32,686 nt of DNA. Source: an uncultured Clostridia bacterium. GTDB taxonomy: Bacteria > Bacillota > Clostridia > Lachnospirales > CALKRZ01. Shown piece after piece: positions 9,189-19,643 of this stretch. The stretch spans positions 1-32,686 of the forward strand of contig CALKRZ010000188.1 of assembly GCA_937989765.1 (NCBI GenBank), given 5' to 3'. A program made the position numbers and the translations under genes. Within the stretch, counting starts at the first letter, position 1. Each line of letters starts with the position of its first letter. The notes under the pieces are model-generated. The model worked only from the letters and a program-made list of their open reading frames with translations, had not been told where the DNA came from and searched no databases.

Positions 9189-10505
9189 TTATACCATATT
9201 TCTTTTATCAATCACTCGTTTTGCTTTTCCTTCACTTCGGGCAATGGTTTTGTGTTCTACCAATTTAACCTTTACAGTGATCCCCAAGGTGCTTTCCATA
9301 CGATGACGGATCTTGGCAGTGAGTGCTTCTAGCTTACGGATCTCATCAGAGAAATACTCTCCTTCTACCTCTACCCACACCTCTAGGGTATCCAGATTAT
9401 TGATGCGATCAACGATCAACAAATAATGCGGTTTGGTTTCGCCCATATCGAGTAGAATACTTTCTATCTGAGAAGGGAAAATATTGACACCTCGAATGAT
9501 CAGCATATCATCAGAACGCCCCGTGCATTTGTCCATGCGAATCAGTGTACGACCACAGGGACAAGCATCATCATGGAGCGTCGTTAGATCACGCGTGCGG
9601 TAGCGAAGAATGGGTAGACCTTCTTTAGTAACAGTCGTAAATACCAGTTCTCCTTTACTTCCTATAGGGAGAGGCATAAGAGTAGTAACATCAATGATTT
9701 CAGGGATAAAATGATCTTCATTAATATGTAAGCCTCTTTGCTCCATACACTCGGAAGAAACCCCAGGGCCGATGATCTCGCTTAAGCCGTATATATCGAT
9801 CGCTTTGATCTGTAACCTATTTTCTATTTCTCTACGCATATTTTCCGTCCAAGGTTCGGCGCCAAAGATCCCTACTCGCAAGGATAGATCTTTAGGCGTG
9901 ATACCCGACTCTTCCATCGCTTCTGCTAAGTATAGCGCATAAGAGGGGGTACAAGCTAAGATGGTACTGCCAAAATCTCGCATAAGTTGGAGTTGTTTTT
10001 GCGTATTGCCCCCAGATATAGGAATGACAGCAGCCCCCAACTTCTCACTGCCGTAGTGCATACCCAGACCCCCAGTAAATAGTCCATAGCCATAGGCGAT
10101 CTGGATAAAGTCATGACGATCCACACCAGCACAGCGTAAAGTTCGTGCCACGACCTCAGACCAGATCCCGATATCTTTTCGAGTATAGCCTACTACCGTA
10201 GGCTGCCCTGTAGTACCGGAAGAGGCATGAATCCTTACGATTTCGCTGATAGGTACAGCAAAGAGACCATAAGGATAGTTATCTCTTAGATCTTGTTTGG
10301 TGGTAAAGGGCAATTTTTTTAGATCTTCTATACCTTTGATATCTGCAGGTTCTAGTCCAAGATCCTGCATTTTCCTACGATAAAAAGCCACATTATGGTA
10401 AATTCGTTCTACCATTTCTACAAGGCGCTCAGATTGTACCTGGGTCATCTCATCTCGGCCCATACATTCATACCGTTCATTCCAAATCATTGTACTCCCC
10501 CTCAT
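9189..10505 (-). CDS. paaK: Phenylacetate-CoA ligase family adenylate-forming enzyme
   Basis: '[21 protein letters not shown]', '[18 protein letters not shown]', '[10 protein letters not shown]', C-terminal '[15 protein letters not shown]'. Confidence 0.93.
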   Translation of the reverse strand: MRGSTMIWNERYECMGRDEMTQVQSERLVEMVERIYHNVAFYRRKMQDLGLEPADIKGIEDLKKLPFTTKQDLRDNYPYGLFAVPISEIVRIHASSGTTGQPTVVGYTRKDIGIWSEVVARTLRCAGVDRHDFIQIAYGYGLFTGGLGMHYGSEKLGAAVIPISGGNTQKQLQLMRDFGSTILACTPSYALYLAEAMEESGITPKDLSLRVGIFGAEPWTENMRREIENRLQIKAIDIYGLSEIIGPGVSSECMEQRGLHINEDHFIPEIIDVTTLMPLPIGSKGELVFTTVTKEGLPILRYRTRDLTTLHDDACPCGRTLIRMDKCTGRSDDMLIIRGVNIFPSQIESILLDMGETKPHYLLIVDRINNLDTLEVWVEVEGEYFSDEIRKLEALTAKIRHRMESTLGITVKVKLVEHKTIARSEGKAKRVIDKRNMV

Positions 10506-10630
10506 ATTATAGAAAAATAAAAAATTATTTGAGTATATTTAATAGTATTGTAGTATATTATATCAAAAAATAAAAGAAAAAACTGAAGCAATCATGCAAG
10601 AGATGCTATATATATTTCTTTTAGTAGGAA

Positions 10631-10671
10631 TATATGGTATAGTACAACTACTCTATACCATATACTTTTTT
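10631..10671 (+). terminator. Terminator-like hairpin in the divergent paaK/mscS intergenic region
   Basis: tatatggtatag (N10) ctataccatata followed by ctttttt. Confidence 0.55.
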
Positions 10672-10710
10672 AGATATTTGATATAGAAAGAGTTAAAAGA
10701 AAGGGGAATT

Positions 10711-11583
10711 TTGGTGACAGAAGCAATGAATACGGTACAACATATACTTACGGAATGGACAGCAAAATTTTCTACAGATAGTATAATAAAAAAGTTTCTC
10801 TTTTCGATTATTGCGTATATATTGATCCGAATAGCCTTTAAAGCAGTTCACTTTTTGATAGATAGACTTACGATTCCAACTGATCAAGCACTGAAAGTTA
10901 AAAAAAGTTTGCACTATATTAGAAGATTGGTATTTATTCTCTGCTTACTCCCCATATGGCTAGCGAACATGCGAAATATACTTACATTTATGGGTTTGTT
11001 CTCAGCAGGGCTTGCTTTTGCGTTCAAAGATGTGATTTCTAGTATACTAGGCTGGGTAATCATCGTGATGAACAAGCCTTTTCAGACAGGAGATCGGATA
11101 CAGATCGGTAATGTAGCAGGCGATATTATGGAGATCAACACTTTTTATACGACAATTTTGGAAGTCAATCAAAGCACAACCCAGAGTACGGGGAATTTTA
11201 TCAGCATTCCCAACATAAAGCTTTTGATGGAACCTGTATTTAATGAAACCAAGATTTTCCCATATGCGTGGGGAGAATTGTACATTTATCTTACCTTAGA
11301 CAGCAACTGGGAATTAGCCAAGGATATCTTACAAAAGATCGCGGGCAAATATTTAGGGGCTATTGTAGAGGAGGCCAAAGAATCTATTACAGATGCATGG
11401 AAGAAATATCCTATATTTTATACAAAGCTCAATCCTATGATCTATACCTCTATAGAACAGGGACGGATCGTATTGACACTTCGTTTTATGGCTGGAGCCC
11501 GAAATGCTCGAAATATGCAGCATCAGGTATATGAAGAGGTGCTGAAACAGTTTAGCGTATATGAAGATATAAAACTAAAATGA
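10711..11583 (+). CDS. MscS-family mechanosensitive channel
   Basis: TM helices, 'FMGLFSAGLAFAFKDVISSILGWVIIVMNKPFQTGDRIQIGNVAGDIMEINTFYTTI' (TM3 and beta domain). Confidence 0.9.
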   Translation: MVTEAMNTVQHILTEWTAKFSTDSIIKKFLFSIIAYILIRIAFKAVHFLIDRLTIPTDQALKVKKSLHYIRRLVFILCLLPIWLANMRNILTFMGLFSAGLAFAFKDVISSILGWVIIVMNKPFQTGDRIQIGNVAGDIMEINTFYTTILEVNQSTTQSTGNFISIPNIKLLMEPVFNETKIFPYAWGELYIYLTLDSNWELAKDILQKIAGKYLGAIVEEAKESITDAWKKYPIFYTKLNPMIYTSIEQGRIVLTLRFMAGARNARNMQHQVYEEVLKQFSVYEDIKLK

Positions 11584-11684
11584 AGTATACATAAGAATAG
11601 GAGCGATGGCAATACAAATGTATTGCAGATAGAATAGTAATATGATAAAATATTATCAAGGCATATTATCATATGCCAATAGAG

Positions 11685-11718
11685 CAAAGGTGTTCTAATA
11701 GGATACCTTTGTTTTTTT
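11685..11718 (+). terminator. Rho-independent terminator between mscS and MCP
   Basis: caaaggt...acctttg followed by a T run. Confidence 0.65.
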
Positions 11719-11777
11719 GTGGCTTGGATAGAGTATTGGTTTATATTTTCTATATACAGAAGGGAGAATTGAAGGAC

Positions 11778-13487
11778 ATGAAAGAAAAAAAAGGCGGAGT
11801 AATAAAAAATCATACAATACGACAAAAGATGATTGGATTTTTTGTTTCTATTCTCACAGCTATGCTGCTTTTAAATGGAATATTTATATTTGCTGGATGG
11901 AAGGCTGTCAGACAATATGAAACGATGACAGATAATATGCTCCTAGAAACAGAAATTCAAAAAAGCATGAAAGAAGTGGTAAAAAGTTTTCAGCAAATCA
12001 TTCAAAATCCTTCTGAAGAACAACAAAAAAAATATGAGGATTATTGGGAACAAATCCAAGGTTTACAGCAAAGCTTAGATCTAACAATCATTGATGATCT
12101 CAGTCGTGAGCAGTATGAGGCATTGAAAAATATCGTGCAAAGTATTAAAGATGAATGTGATGAGGGAATTGCTCTTTTGAGTGGAAGTCCAGAAGATCAG
12201 AAAGAAGCGACCAATCGGTATCAGAAAGCCCTAAAGCAGATTAGTTTTTTGGACAGTGCTACAGGGGAACTCATTCTTAGAGAACTGGAGTATACAAGAG
12301 AGTTAAAAAGAAACATACAGAATTTGTATAAAATAACGATGATTGGCGGCATGCTTATTCTTATTGGGATTTGTATAGGGACCATAGGGTATATGCTTCT
12401 ATTTACAGGAAAAATCCGTAGCAATTTAAAGCATCTTACAGAAGTTGCTGATTTTATTGCCCGAGGAGATTTAACAGTTCGTATTACACAGATAGATATG
12501 GGGGATGAGATCGGAAGATTAGCCGCCACCTTTTATCATATGGAGCAATTTTTAATTGATATAGCCAAGAAGATTCAAGGAGCCAACAAAGAGGTAGCCC
12601 AAGCATCCACCCAATTATCTGCCAATGCAGAACAAAGCCGCTGCGCCAATGATAGCATTGTGCAAGGAATTATTCATGTTCATGAAATCGCAGCAGAACA
12701 AGCCATCATGGTAGAGGATGCAGCAACTCGTATAAATACAGCAGATAGACAGATGAAAGAAATGCTGCAGGAAGTACAGCGGATGGAGAAAAAAGTACGG
12801 AACGCTCAAAGTACTACTGCAGAAGGAGCTTCTATAGTAGAGGATATGATCAACCAATCAGAAAAAACAACCCACATTATGCAGCGCTTCCAACAGGAAA
12901 TGGCTAGGTTAAATGAGAGGTCAACAGAAATTGGTAAAATCGTAAATTTGATTACGAATATAGCAGAACAAACCAATTTATTAGCCTTAAATGCAGCCAT
13001 TGAAGCCGCAAGAGCAGGAGATGCAGGAAGGGGTTTTGCTGTAGTTGCGGATGAAGTGCGAAAGTTGGCAGAACAATCATCAGGAGCAGCGAAAGAAATA
13101 ACCAGTATGATTCATAATATTCAACAGGATACTTCAAGTATGAATCAAGATATGGGAAAAAGCATGAGTACACTGCAAGAAAGCCGACAGATGACTATAA
13201 AAGTAGGCAACTCCTTTACCAATATTGATGGAACCAATAAAGAAGTGGTGAGTAGAGTCCAAGAGATATGTCAATATGTAGAAGAAACTTTTACACAAGT
13301 GCAACAAGTGAATATATATATGGAAAAACTAAAGACAATGGCTGGGGCTTTGGCACAGCAAAGCGAACAGAGTTCTGCTTCAGCAGAGGAACAAACAGCA
13401 GGGATACAAGAAGTAAGCAGTGCAGCAGAAATATTAAAACAAATGGCAACCCAAATGCAGAATATCGTATCAAACTTTACGGTATAG
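11778..13487 (+). CDS. Methyl-accepting chemotaxis protein (start moved to ATG 11778, MKEKKGG...)
   Basis: TM-periplasmic-TM-HAMP, '[41 protein letters not shown]'; ORF-track start 11673 overlaps the terminator; 'gaagg' RBS before 11778. Confidence 0.94.
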   Translation: MKEKKGGVIKNHTIRQKMIGFFVSILTAMLLLNGIFIFAGWKAVRQYETMTDNMLLETEIQKSMKEVVKSFQQIIQNPSEEQQKKYEDYWEQIQGLQQSLDLTIIDDLSREQYEALKNIVQSIKDECDEGIALLSGSPEDQKEATNRYQKALKQISFLDSATGELILRELEYTRELKRNIQNLYKITMIGGMLILIGICIGTIGYMLLFTGKIRSNLKHLTEVADFIARGDLTVRITQIDMGDEIGRLAATFYHMEQFLIDIAKKIQGANKEVAQASTQLSANAEQSRCANDSIVQGIIHVHEIAAEQAIMVEDAATRINTADRQMKEMLQEVQRMEKKVRNAQSTTAEGASIVEDMINQSEKTTHIMQRFQQEMARLNERSTEIGKIVNLITNIAEQTNLLALNAAIEAARAGDAGRGFAVVADEVRKLAEQSSGAAKEITSMIHNIQQDTSSMNQDMGKSMSTLQESRQMTIKVGNSFTNIDGTNKEVVSRVQEICQYVEETFTQVQQVNIYMEKLKTMAGALAQQSEQSSASAEEQTAGIQEVSSAAEILKQMATQMQNIVSNFTV

Positions 13488-13506
13488 AAGTAAAAAAGTG
13501 GATATA

Positions 13507-13546
13507 AAAAAGTGTGCTGAAAGCTAAATCTCAGCACACTTTTTTT
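13507..13546. terminator. Terminator between convergent MCP and DHFR genes
   Basis: aaaagtgtgctga...tcagcacacttttttt. Confidence 0.8.
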
Positions 13547-14030
13547 GGAGTGTAATAAAGGTATGTGCATATACATTGTTTTCATCCACCATGCCATCCT
13601 TCTGAGCAAGTACTGTCCACTGATCAGGCGCATAGACAGGAAAAAATGTATCCCCTACAAAATCCTCATGGATCAAGGTAAGATACATCTTTTGGGCATA
13701 AGGCAGGAGCCACGAGAAGATCTCCCCACCACCGATGACAAAAAACTCTTCAAGAGATGCTATATAAGGCACGAGATCCTCAAAAGCCTGTACAATTTGT
13801 ACTCGATCATGGTACACCATATACTCAGCATTCCGAGTCAGCACCACATGTTTACGTCCTGTAAGTACACCAGGTAGTGCTTCAAAAGTTCTCCGTCCCA
13901 TGAGCATCGTCCTGCTCCCACCCGAAGTAATCTCCTTAAACCACTTCAGATCATTAGGAAGATGCCACGGCATACCCTGATTCCTTCCTATCACACGATT
14001 CTGCCCCATAGCCACTACAAAACTCAGCAT
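13524..14030 (-). CDS. folA: Dihydrofolate reductase
   Basis: 'MLSFVVAMGQNRVIGRNQGMPWHLPNDLKWFKEIT', 'MLMGRRTFEALPG', 'FVIGGGEIF'. Confidence 0.95.
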   Translation of the reverse strand: MLSFVVAMGQNRVIGRNQGMPWHLPNDLKWFKEITSGGSRTMLMGRRTFEALPGVLTGRKHVVLTRNAEYMVYHDRVQIVQAFEDLVPYIASLEEFFVIGGGEIFSWLLPYAQKMYLTLIHEDFVGDTFFPVYAPDQWTVLAQKDGMVDENNVYAHTFITLQKKCAEI

Positions 14031-14090
14031 ATATACCTCCGCGGTTTAATTCGTGATCATACAAACTAGGGTCAGTATTAGGAGCAACAT

Positions 14091-14285
14091 GACCTTAGCC
14101 AAAGAATATTGTACTGAAGGAGATTGCAGATGATCTTTAAAATTTCTCAATATGAAATACTATACCCTAGCCAAGCAATATTGTACTGAAGGAGATTGTA
14201 GAGGATCTTTATAATTTCTCAATATGAAATATTATACCCTAGGCGAAACAATATTGTACTAAGGGAGATTGTAAGAGCGCGTTTG
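14091..14285. repeat. Tandem repeat, about 72-73 bp period, about 2.5 copies
   Basis: Copies of 'ccctagccaagcaatattgtactgaaggagattgtagaggatctttataatttctcaatatgaaatattata'; 'ttgtact' recurs at 14109, 14181 and 14254. Confidence 0.75.
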
Positions 14286-14456
14286 CACATAGTCAAATAC
14301 GCCACAAGCCCCACCGCACATACCATACGCTCCGTGGTAGCAAGAATAGTAATATACCGATGCACTAAAAAGGATACACTACTTGTGCGTACACACAAAT
14401 CCAATGCTTCAACAGCCCAAGCGCCTTTACAATCCCCGTGTACAATTTGTTTCGCC
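14242..14456. repeat. Imperfect inverted-repeat element whose left arm is the last tandem unit
   Basis: ggcgaaacaatattgtactaagggagattgtaagagcgcgtttg (14242-14285) versus reverse complement of 14418-14456 ggcgaaacaaattgtacacggggattgtaaaggcgcttg. Confidence 0.55.
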
Positions 14457-14469
14457 GGATATTTTGATC

Positions 14470-15597
14470 CTACAGATTATATTTTCGCAAAATCCCTTCT
14501 ATAAATTGTCCATTTTCATAGAACAGCTCTCCATCGGCATATATCCTGCCGCCCTTTCTCATATCACAGATCATATCCCAGTGGATGGATGATTCATTTA
14601 CCCCACCCGCCTCTGGCATGGCTGATCCGATCGCCATATGGATGGTTCCACCAATCTTTTCATCAAACAAGATATTCTTGGTAAACTGAGTGATCCCATA
14701 ATTCGTACCGATCGCTACTTCTCCAAAATACCTACTTCCAGCATCCGTATCTAGATACGCATGAAGCAAATCTTCCCCCTTGGCAGCGGTAGCTTTTACT
14801 ACTTTTCCCGCTTCTACCTCTAGATATACCCCTTCTACTTCTCTACCCCCATAGATCGCAGGGAAAGAAAAGGTGATATGTCCATGAATATCTGTCTCCA
14901 CAGGAGAGGTAAAAACTTCTCCATCAGGAAAATTCACCTTGCCACAGCAATTAATCCATTTGCGTCCATCGATCTTGACTTTGATATCTGTACCTTCTGA
15001 TACAATGTGCAGCTCTTTTTTTGTATCTAGATAAATAATCCATCGTTCCTGAGCTGCCTCGATTTTTTTCCATTCTCCTACAGGGTCTTCGTGGTCTAAA
15101 AGCCCCGCACCATATACAAAGTCCTCATACTCTGAAAGACTCATGCCTGCTTCTTGGGCATCGGCATGGGTCGGGTACTGCGTACCACACCAGCGGAGAT
15201 CCCCAGAAGCAGTTCTGTCTACGTAGATCTTATGATTTTCCTTGTTGGCAATACTTCTACGCTGGAGCTTTTGGGGATCAATACTAGTCAGTGCTTTAAG
15301 ATTTCTAGAACCCCAAGCTGTCAGCCATACATCCCCCTTGCGCACACATTCACCCCAAAAATCATCGGGACGAGCAACCTGATCCTCACTACCGTATCGA
15401 TATAGAGCTTCTCCGATCTCAGGGACAGCGACTACATACTGTACAAATGCGCCTTTTTGGATCGCTTCTTTGGCGACCTCGATCATATAAGGAACCGCTA
15501 CTTCTTCTGCACGGATATATACTTTATCCCCTGCTTTTACCTCCGTAGAATATTCTACTAATAATTTTGCCAACTTCTGCAGTCGTATATCTGCCAT
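14470..15597 (-). CDS. M29-family aminopeptidase (AmpS/AmpT-like)
   Basis: 'LAKLLVEYSTEVKAGDKVYIRAEEVAVPYMIEVAKEA', 'GEVFTSPVETDIHGHITFSFPAIYGGREVEGVYLEVEAGKVVKATA', 'GSRYFGEVAIGTNYGITQFTKNILFDEKIGGTIHMAIGSAMPEAGGVNESSIHWDMICDMR'. Confidence 0.93.
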   Translation of the reverse strand: MADIRLQKLAKLLVEYSTEVKAGDKVYIRAEEVAVPYMIEVAKEAIQKGAFVQYVVAVPEIGEALYRYGSEDQVARPDDFWGECVRKGDVWLTAWGSRNLKALTSIDPQKLQRRSIANKENHKIYVDRTASGDLRWCGTQYPTHADAQEAGMSLSEYEDFVYGAGLLDHEDPVGEWKKIEAAQERWIIYLDTKKELHIVSEGTDIKVKIDGRKWINCCGKVNFPDGEVFTSPVETDIHGHITFSFPAIYGGREVEGVYLEVEAGKVVKATAAKGEDLLHAYLDTDAGSRYFGEVAIGTNYGITQFTKNILFDEKIGGTIHMAIGSAMPEAGGVNESSIHWDMICDMRKGGRIYADGELFYENGQFIEGILRKYNL

Positions 15598-15826
15598 TTT
15601 ATCTCATCCTTTCTCAGTATGCAGTTTATTTAAGACATATATCTAAGGTACTTAACCTATTTTATCATAGCACTACTACATAGATCAGACAATGTTTTAT
15701 CAAGTAAGGTATCTGAAAAAATAATCGGGTGCAGATCTAGAGAAGGTGCGGTATGGAGAATACTTCCGTACATAATGGAAACACTACCAATAGATATACA
15801 TAGATAAAAAGTGGATCGGTGGTCTC

Positions 15827-17407
15827 ATGAAGCCAAAAAAATTAAAACAGATGAAAGTACATACAAAGAATCATAAAGTAGAGTCTTCGCAGCAAGGGAC
15901 ACCCCAAGATGCTGTCATAGAAACTCAGAGCAAGCAAGAAGACAGTGACTCTAGTAGTACAAAGGTATCCGTAAATATCAAGCAAAATGAAGCATATCTA
16001 AAAAAAGTACTGCAGCCGGGAGCAGATGTGATTTATAAGCACCTGGATCTCCAAGATATAAATGGACAGCCTGTAAATTTTTTGATGGTGTATATCAAAG
16101 GACTCACGATGGAGTCACATATAAATGAATATGTTGTAAAACCTCTGCGTATAGATATACTCCACATGGAGGGAAATATAGAACAAGTAAGACAGCGGAT
16201 TTTATCCTATGTACTCACCATTCAAGAACAATATGATACACAAAAAATACTAGAAGCCATATTAGAAGGACATTTGGCGATCTTTATAGAGGGCTATGAT
16301 CAAGTATTTCTGGCGGATATCAAATATTTTCAAAAGAGAGCGATTACAGTCCCTCAGTCTGAAACCATCTTAGGAGGACCGCAGGAAGCATTTATCGAAG
16401 ATGTAGAGATCAACGTGGGACTCGTCCGAAAGAGAATACGAGATATCCGATTAAAGATTTTGTGGAAAACCATAGGAGAAAAGGACAGGCTTAACCTTGC
16501 AGTTTTATATTTAGAAGGAGTTGCCGAAGAACATGTAATCAAAGAAATAGAAAAACGTCTTGATCAGATGAAAGCCGATGAAGTAGCTGGAATGCAGGCA
16601 CTCAAAAAAGGATTATCGGACAATGCATGGTCCATATTTCCACAGGTCATGACCTCAGAGCGACCCGATCGAATTGAAGAATCGCTACTCCAAGGAAAAG
16701 TAAGTATTATAGTAGATGGCACCCCTTTTGTCATGATTCTTCCAGCATACTTCACAGATTTTTTAGCATCCATGGAAGATGCGAATGAATCTGTATATTA
16801 TTGTTCTATCATGCGATTGGTAAGAATGCTAGCAGCCATTACCACACTTATATTGTCTCCCTTGTATGTGGCACTATTGTCTTTTCATTATGAACTGCTG
16901 CATCCTGATCTTCTCGTAGAGTTAGCCAGATATCGTTCTAGGGTTCCTTTCCCACCTCTTGTAGAAGCGATCATCATGGAGGGGATCGCGGACTTGATAC
17001 GAGAAGCCAGTGCCAGACTACCAAAGCAGGTAGCCCCTACCATCGGTATTGTAGGCGCTTTGATCTTGGGGCAGGCATCTGTTACAGCAGGGATCGTGAG
17101 CCCTATTATGATCTTGGTGGTAGCAGTTTCCACCATTGTATCCAGTGTCATACCAGATTATTCCTTTTCCTACTCTGTGCGGATTTTGCGGTATGTGATG
17201 CTCCTACTCAGTGGTATATTAGGCGCATACGGCATTTCTATTGGACTGATCTTTATTATGGCGCATCTAGTGAGCCTGACCTCCATGGGATACGGATATT
17301 ATTCTCCTATTGCCCCAGCAAGGTTTCATGATTGGAAAAATACAGTCGTAAAATTTCCTAGCCGAAAACAAAAACCTCAGAAGAAGCAGAAAGGAGAAGG
17401 GACATGA
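15827..17407 (+). CDS. Spore germination protein, GerA family
   Basis: Soluble N-terminal domain then 'TSERPDRIEESLLQGKVSIIVDGTPFVMILPAYFTDFLASMEDANE...PLYVALLSFHYELLHPDLLVELARYRSRVPFPPLVEAIIMEGIADLIREASARLPKQVAPTIGIVGALILGQASVTAGIVSPIMIL'. Confidence 0.95.
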   Translation: MKPKKLKQMKVHTKNHKVESSQQGTPQDAVIETQSKQEDSDSSSTKVSVNIKQNEAYLKKVLQPGADVIYKHLDLQDINGQPVNFLMVYIKGLTMESHINEYVVKPLRIDILHMEGNIEQVRQRILSYVLTIQEQYDTQKILEAILEGHLAIFIEGYDQVFLADIKYFQKRAITVPQSETILGGPQEAFIEDVEINVGLVRKRIRDIRLKILWKTIGEKDRLNLAVLYLEGVAEEHVIKEIEKRLDQMKADEVAGMQALKKGLSDNAWSIFPQVMTSERPDRIEESLLQGKVSIIVDGTPFVMILPAYFTDFLASMEDANESVYYCSIMRLVRMLAAITTLILSPLYVALLSFHYELLHPDLLVELARYRSRVPFPPLVEAIIMEGIADLIREASARLPKQVAPTIGIVGALILGQASVTAGIVSPIMILVVAVSTIVSSVIPDYSFSYSVRILRYVMLLLSGILGAYGISIGLIFIMAHLVSLTSMGYGYYSPIAPARFHDWKNTVVKFPSRKQKPQKKQKGEGT

Positions 17408-18513
17408 GTTCATCCAAACAGGCAGTCACCTCCTTTCAACTCTTTGCGCTTATGAGTCGGTCTGTGATTGCGGTAGGCTTGTTAGGCGTGGCTAGAGATG
17501 TGACAGAGATCGGCAAGCAGGATGGGTGGATTGCTACCTTGTTATGTGGGGCACTCATATCCATACTCATTGGTTTTCTAGTCATGCTATGCCACAGATT
17601 TCCCCAAAGGAGCTTAGTGGAAATGATTGAATATACCCTAGGACATCGAGTCTCCACAATACTCGCTTTTGTATATGGAGCCTACTATTTTGGGATGACA
17701 GCGATGATAACGCGAGAATTGATAGAAATTATCAGCACATGGTTTCTGGATAAAACGCCTTTTTGGGTTATTATGGCAGCAGGGATTATTCCTGTAATAT
17801 ATATTGCGGTCAAAGGAATTCATTGTGTAGTACGGTTTGTAGAAGTAGTATTCATGCTATCACTACCTTTTCTTATACTTATTTTGATGGGGATTCCTTA
17901 TTTCGAATCCATAAATATGATGCCGATAGGTGGAGTGGGTGCCAAAAATATTATCCTATCTATGGAAAAGGTTTTATTTGCCTTTAGTGGGTATGAGATT
18001 TTCCTGTTTTTTAATCCCTATATAGGGGAAAGAAAAAATATACGTAAAATGGTGGTAGGAGCAGGGCTGTTTACAACGATAATCTATACGATGGTGGTAT
18101 TAGTACAGATCTTATTTTTTGGATATGAGGAGTTACAGTTTCTTTTATACACAGTGATGAAATACTTCAGGAGCTTTGAGGTTCCCATTATAGGAAGGTT
18201 AGAATTAGTTTTTATCTTTTTTTGGTCGGCGGCTTTATGCAGCACCCTTTGTATTAATCTGTTTTTAAGTGGCATGGCTTTTGGAAAAGGATTATCATGG
18301 GGTAAAAAACAAGGAAAAGCCACATACCTAATTCTCGGGATTGCTGCGGGGGTGGTTTCTCTTGTGCCAGCCAATATAAAGAGTGTACTGAATATACTTA
18401 CGTGGTTCGGATATACCAATGTAGTAGTGGGCATGATCATTCCTTTTTTGGTACTGCTTCTTTCTTATAGAAAGAAAGTAAAAGGAGGAGAAATCATTGA
18501 TGAATCGGTATAA
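17404..18513 (+). CDS. Spore germination permease, GerB family (copy 1)
   Basis: 'SSSKQAVTSFQLFALMSRSVIAVGLLGVARDVTEIGKQDGWIATLLCG'; overlaps the gerA stop. Confidence 0.94.
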   Translation: MSSSKQAVTSFQLFALMSRSVIAVGLLGVARDVTEIGKQDGWIATLLCGALISILIGFLVMLCHRFPQRSLVEMIEYTLGHRVSTILAFVYGAYYFGMTAMITRELIEIISTWFLDKTPFWVIMAAGIIPVIYIAVKGIHCVVRFVEVVFMLSLPFLILILMGIPYFESINMMPIGGVGAKNIILSMEKVLFAFSGYEIFLFFNPYIGERKNIRKMVVGAGLFTTIIYTMVVLVQILFFGYEELQFLLYTVMKYFRSFEVPIIGRLELVFIFFWSAALCSTLCINLFLSGMAFGKGLSWGKKQGKATYLILGIAAGVVSLVPANIKSVLNILTWFGYTNVVVGMIIPFLVLLLSYRKKVKGGEIIDESV

Positions 18514-19621
18514 AAAAATAGCTTCAATCATATTGGTAAGCTGCCTTTTGACTGGGTGTTGGGACTCAGAGGAAGTGGATAATATCTATCTCCCTTTTGG
18601 AGCTGCGGTAGATGAGACACAAAATCCGAAGGAGATCAAAGTAAGCTTTTTGGCACCGAATTTTTCACAGAAAGTGCTGGACGATACCATCGTATTAAAA
18701 GGATTAGGTCAGTCCATAGGAGAAGCGCAACAAAATATGCAGACCAAGTTTCATCATGAGTTTAATCCTGGTCATATGCAGATTATTTTGATATCAGAAA
18801 AAGTGGCTACAGATAACAATATCGTACAATTCCTTGAATTTTTCGGGAGAAGTCCTAAGATCAAGGAATACATCAATATCCTTGTGACCAAAGAAGATGC
18901 CGATATGGCATTTGATATGGAGCTTCAGTCTACGCCTTACCCTACTCAGTTGATCCATGAAGGCGTGCAGCAAAATTATGAAGATAAACGATATCCTTCT
19001 AGAACGATTCGGACTTTTTTTAATAGGTGGTCTCAAGAAGGCATCGAACCTAGCCTACCCTATCTGGAAATGGAGCTCTCTGAAGGAAAACCTATCGGCA
19101 TTATCATGGATAAGATTGCAGTGTTTAGAGACGATCGCATGGTAGGTGTGCTAGATGAAAGGGAGTCATTAGCCTATATGCTCTTAACAGGCAGTGGCAT
19201 TGGGAAAAGATATTTTATGCCACAAAATGAGAAACACAAGGGATATGCCAGTATGGATATTTTTAAAGTCAAAAGCAAGATAAGTGTGCATATCAAAGAG
19301 GGAGAGCCTTATTTTACTGCGAAAGTACAGATCACAGGAGATGTGTCCGAATATGAAACAGGAAGTACAGAAACATTATTTGAAGATAGAAATATTCCCA
19401 AGTTAGAAAGAAATTTTGCTGCAGAATTCGAACAACTGATCACACAAGCTGTAACCGTACTACAAAAGAAACATCAAAGTGATATTGTGGGTTTTGGACG
19501 AATACTGAAAGGCAGGTATCCAGAAGATTTTCAAGAGGATCGTTGGAGAGAGCAATTTGAGGACATAAAAATACAAGTGGAGGTTCAAGTGAAAATTCGT
19601 ACCATTGGTGTATCCATGTAG
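18497..19621 (+). CDS. Spore germination lipoprotein, Ger(x)C family (copy 1)
   Basis: Lipobox 'LLTGCWDSEEVDN', Ger(x)C C-terminal region. Confidence 0.94.
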   Translation: MMNRYKKIASIILVSCLLTGCWDSEEVDNIYLPFGAAVDETQNPKEIKVSFLAPNFSQKVLDDTIVLKGLGQSIGEAQQNMQTKFHHEFNPGHMQIILISEKVATDNNIVQFLEFFGRSPKIKEYINILVTKEDADMAFDMELQSTPYPTQLIHEGVQQNYEDKRYPSRTIRTFFNRWSQEGIEPSLPYLEMELSEGKPIGIIMDKIAVFRDDRMVGVLDERESLAYMLLTGSGIGKRYFMPQNEKHKGYASMDIFKVKSKISVHIKEGEPYFTAKVQITGDVSEYETGSTETLFEDRNIPKLERNFAAEFEQLITQAVTVLQKKHQSDIVGFGRILKGRYPEDFQEDRWREQFEDIKIQVEVQVKIRTIGVSM

Positions 19622-19643
19622 GAGATGCCAGAAAGGAATCTAT

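Noticed and set aside
14091-14285. Possible CRISPR array
   Set aside because: Repeats are long, directly adjacent, diverged and have no spacer structure; no cas genes in the window.
14219-14592. Small ORFs 14219-14404 (-), 14283-14504 (+), 14383-14592 (+)
   Set aside because: Lie in the repeat/palindrome segment or run into the peptidase gene; not protein-like.
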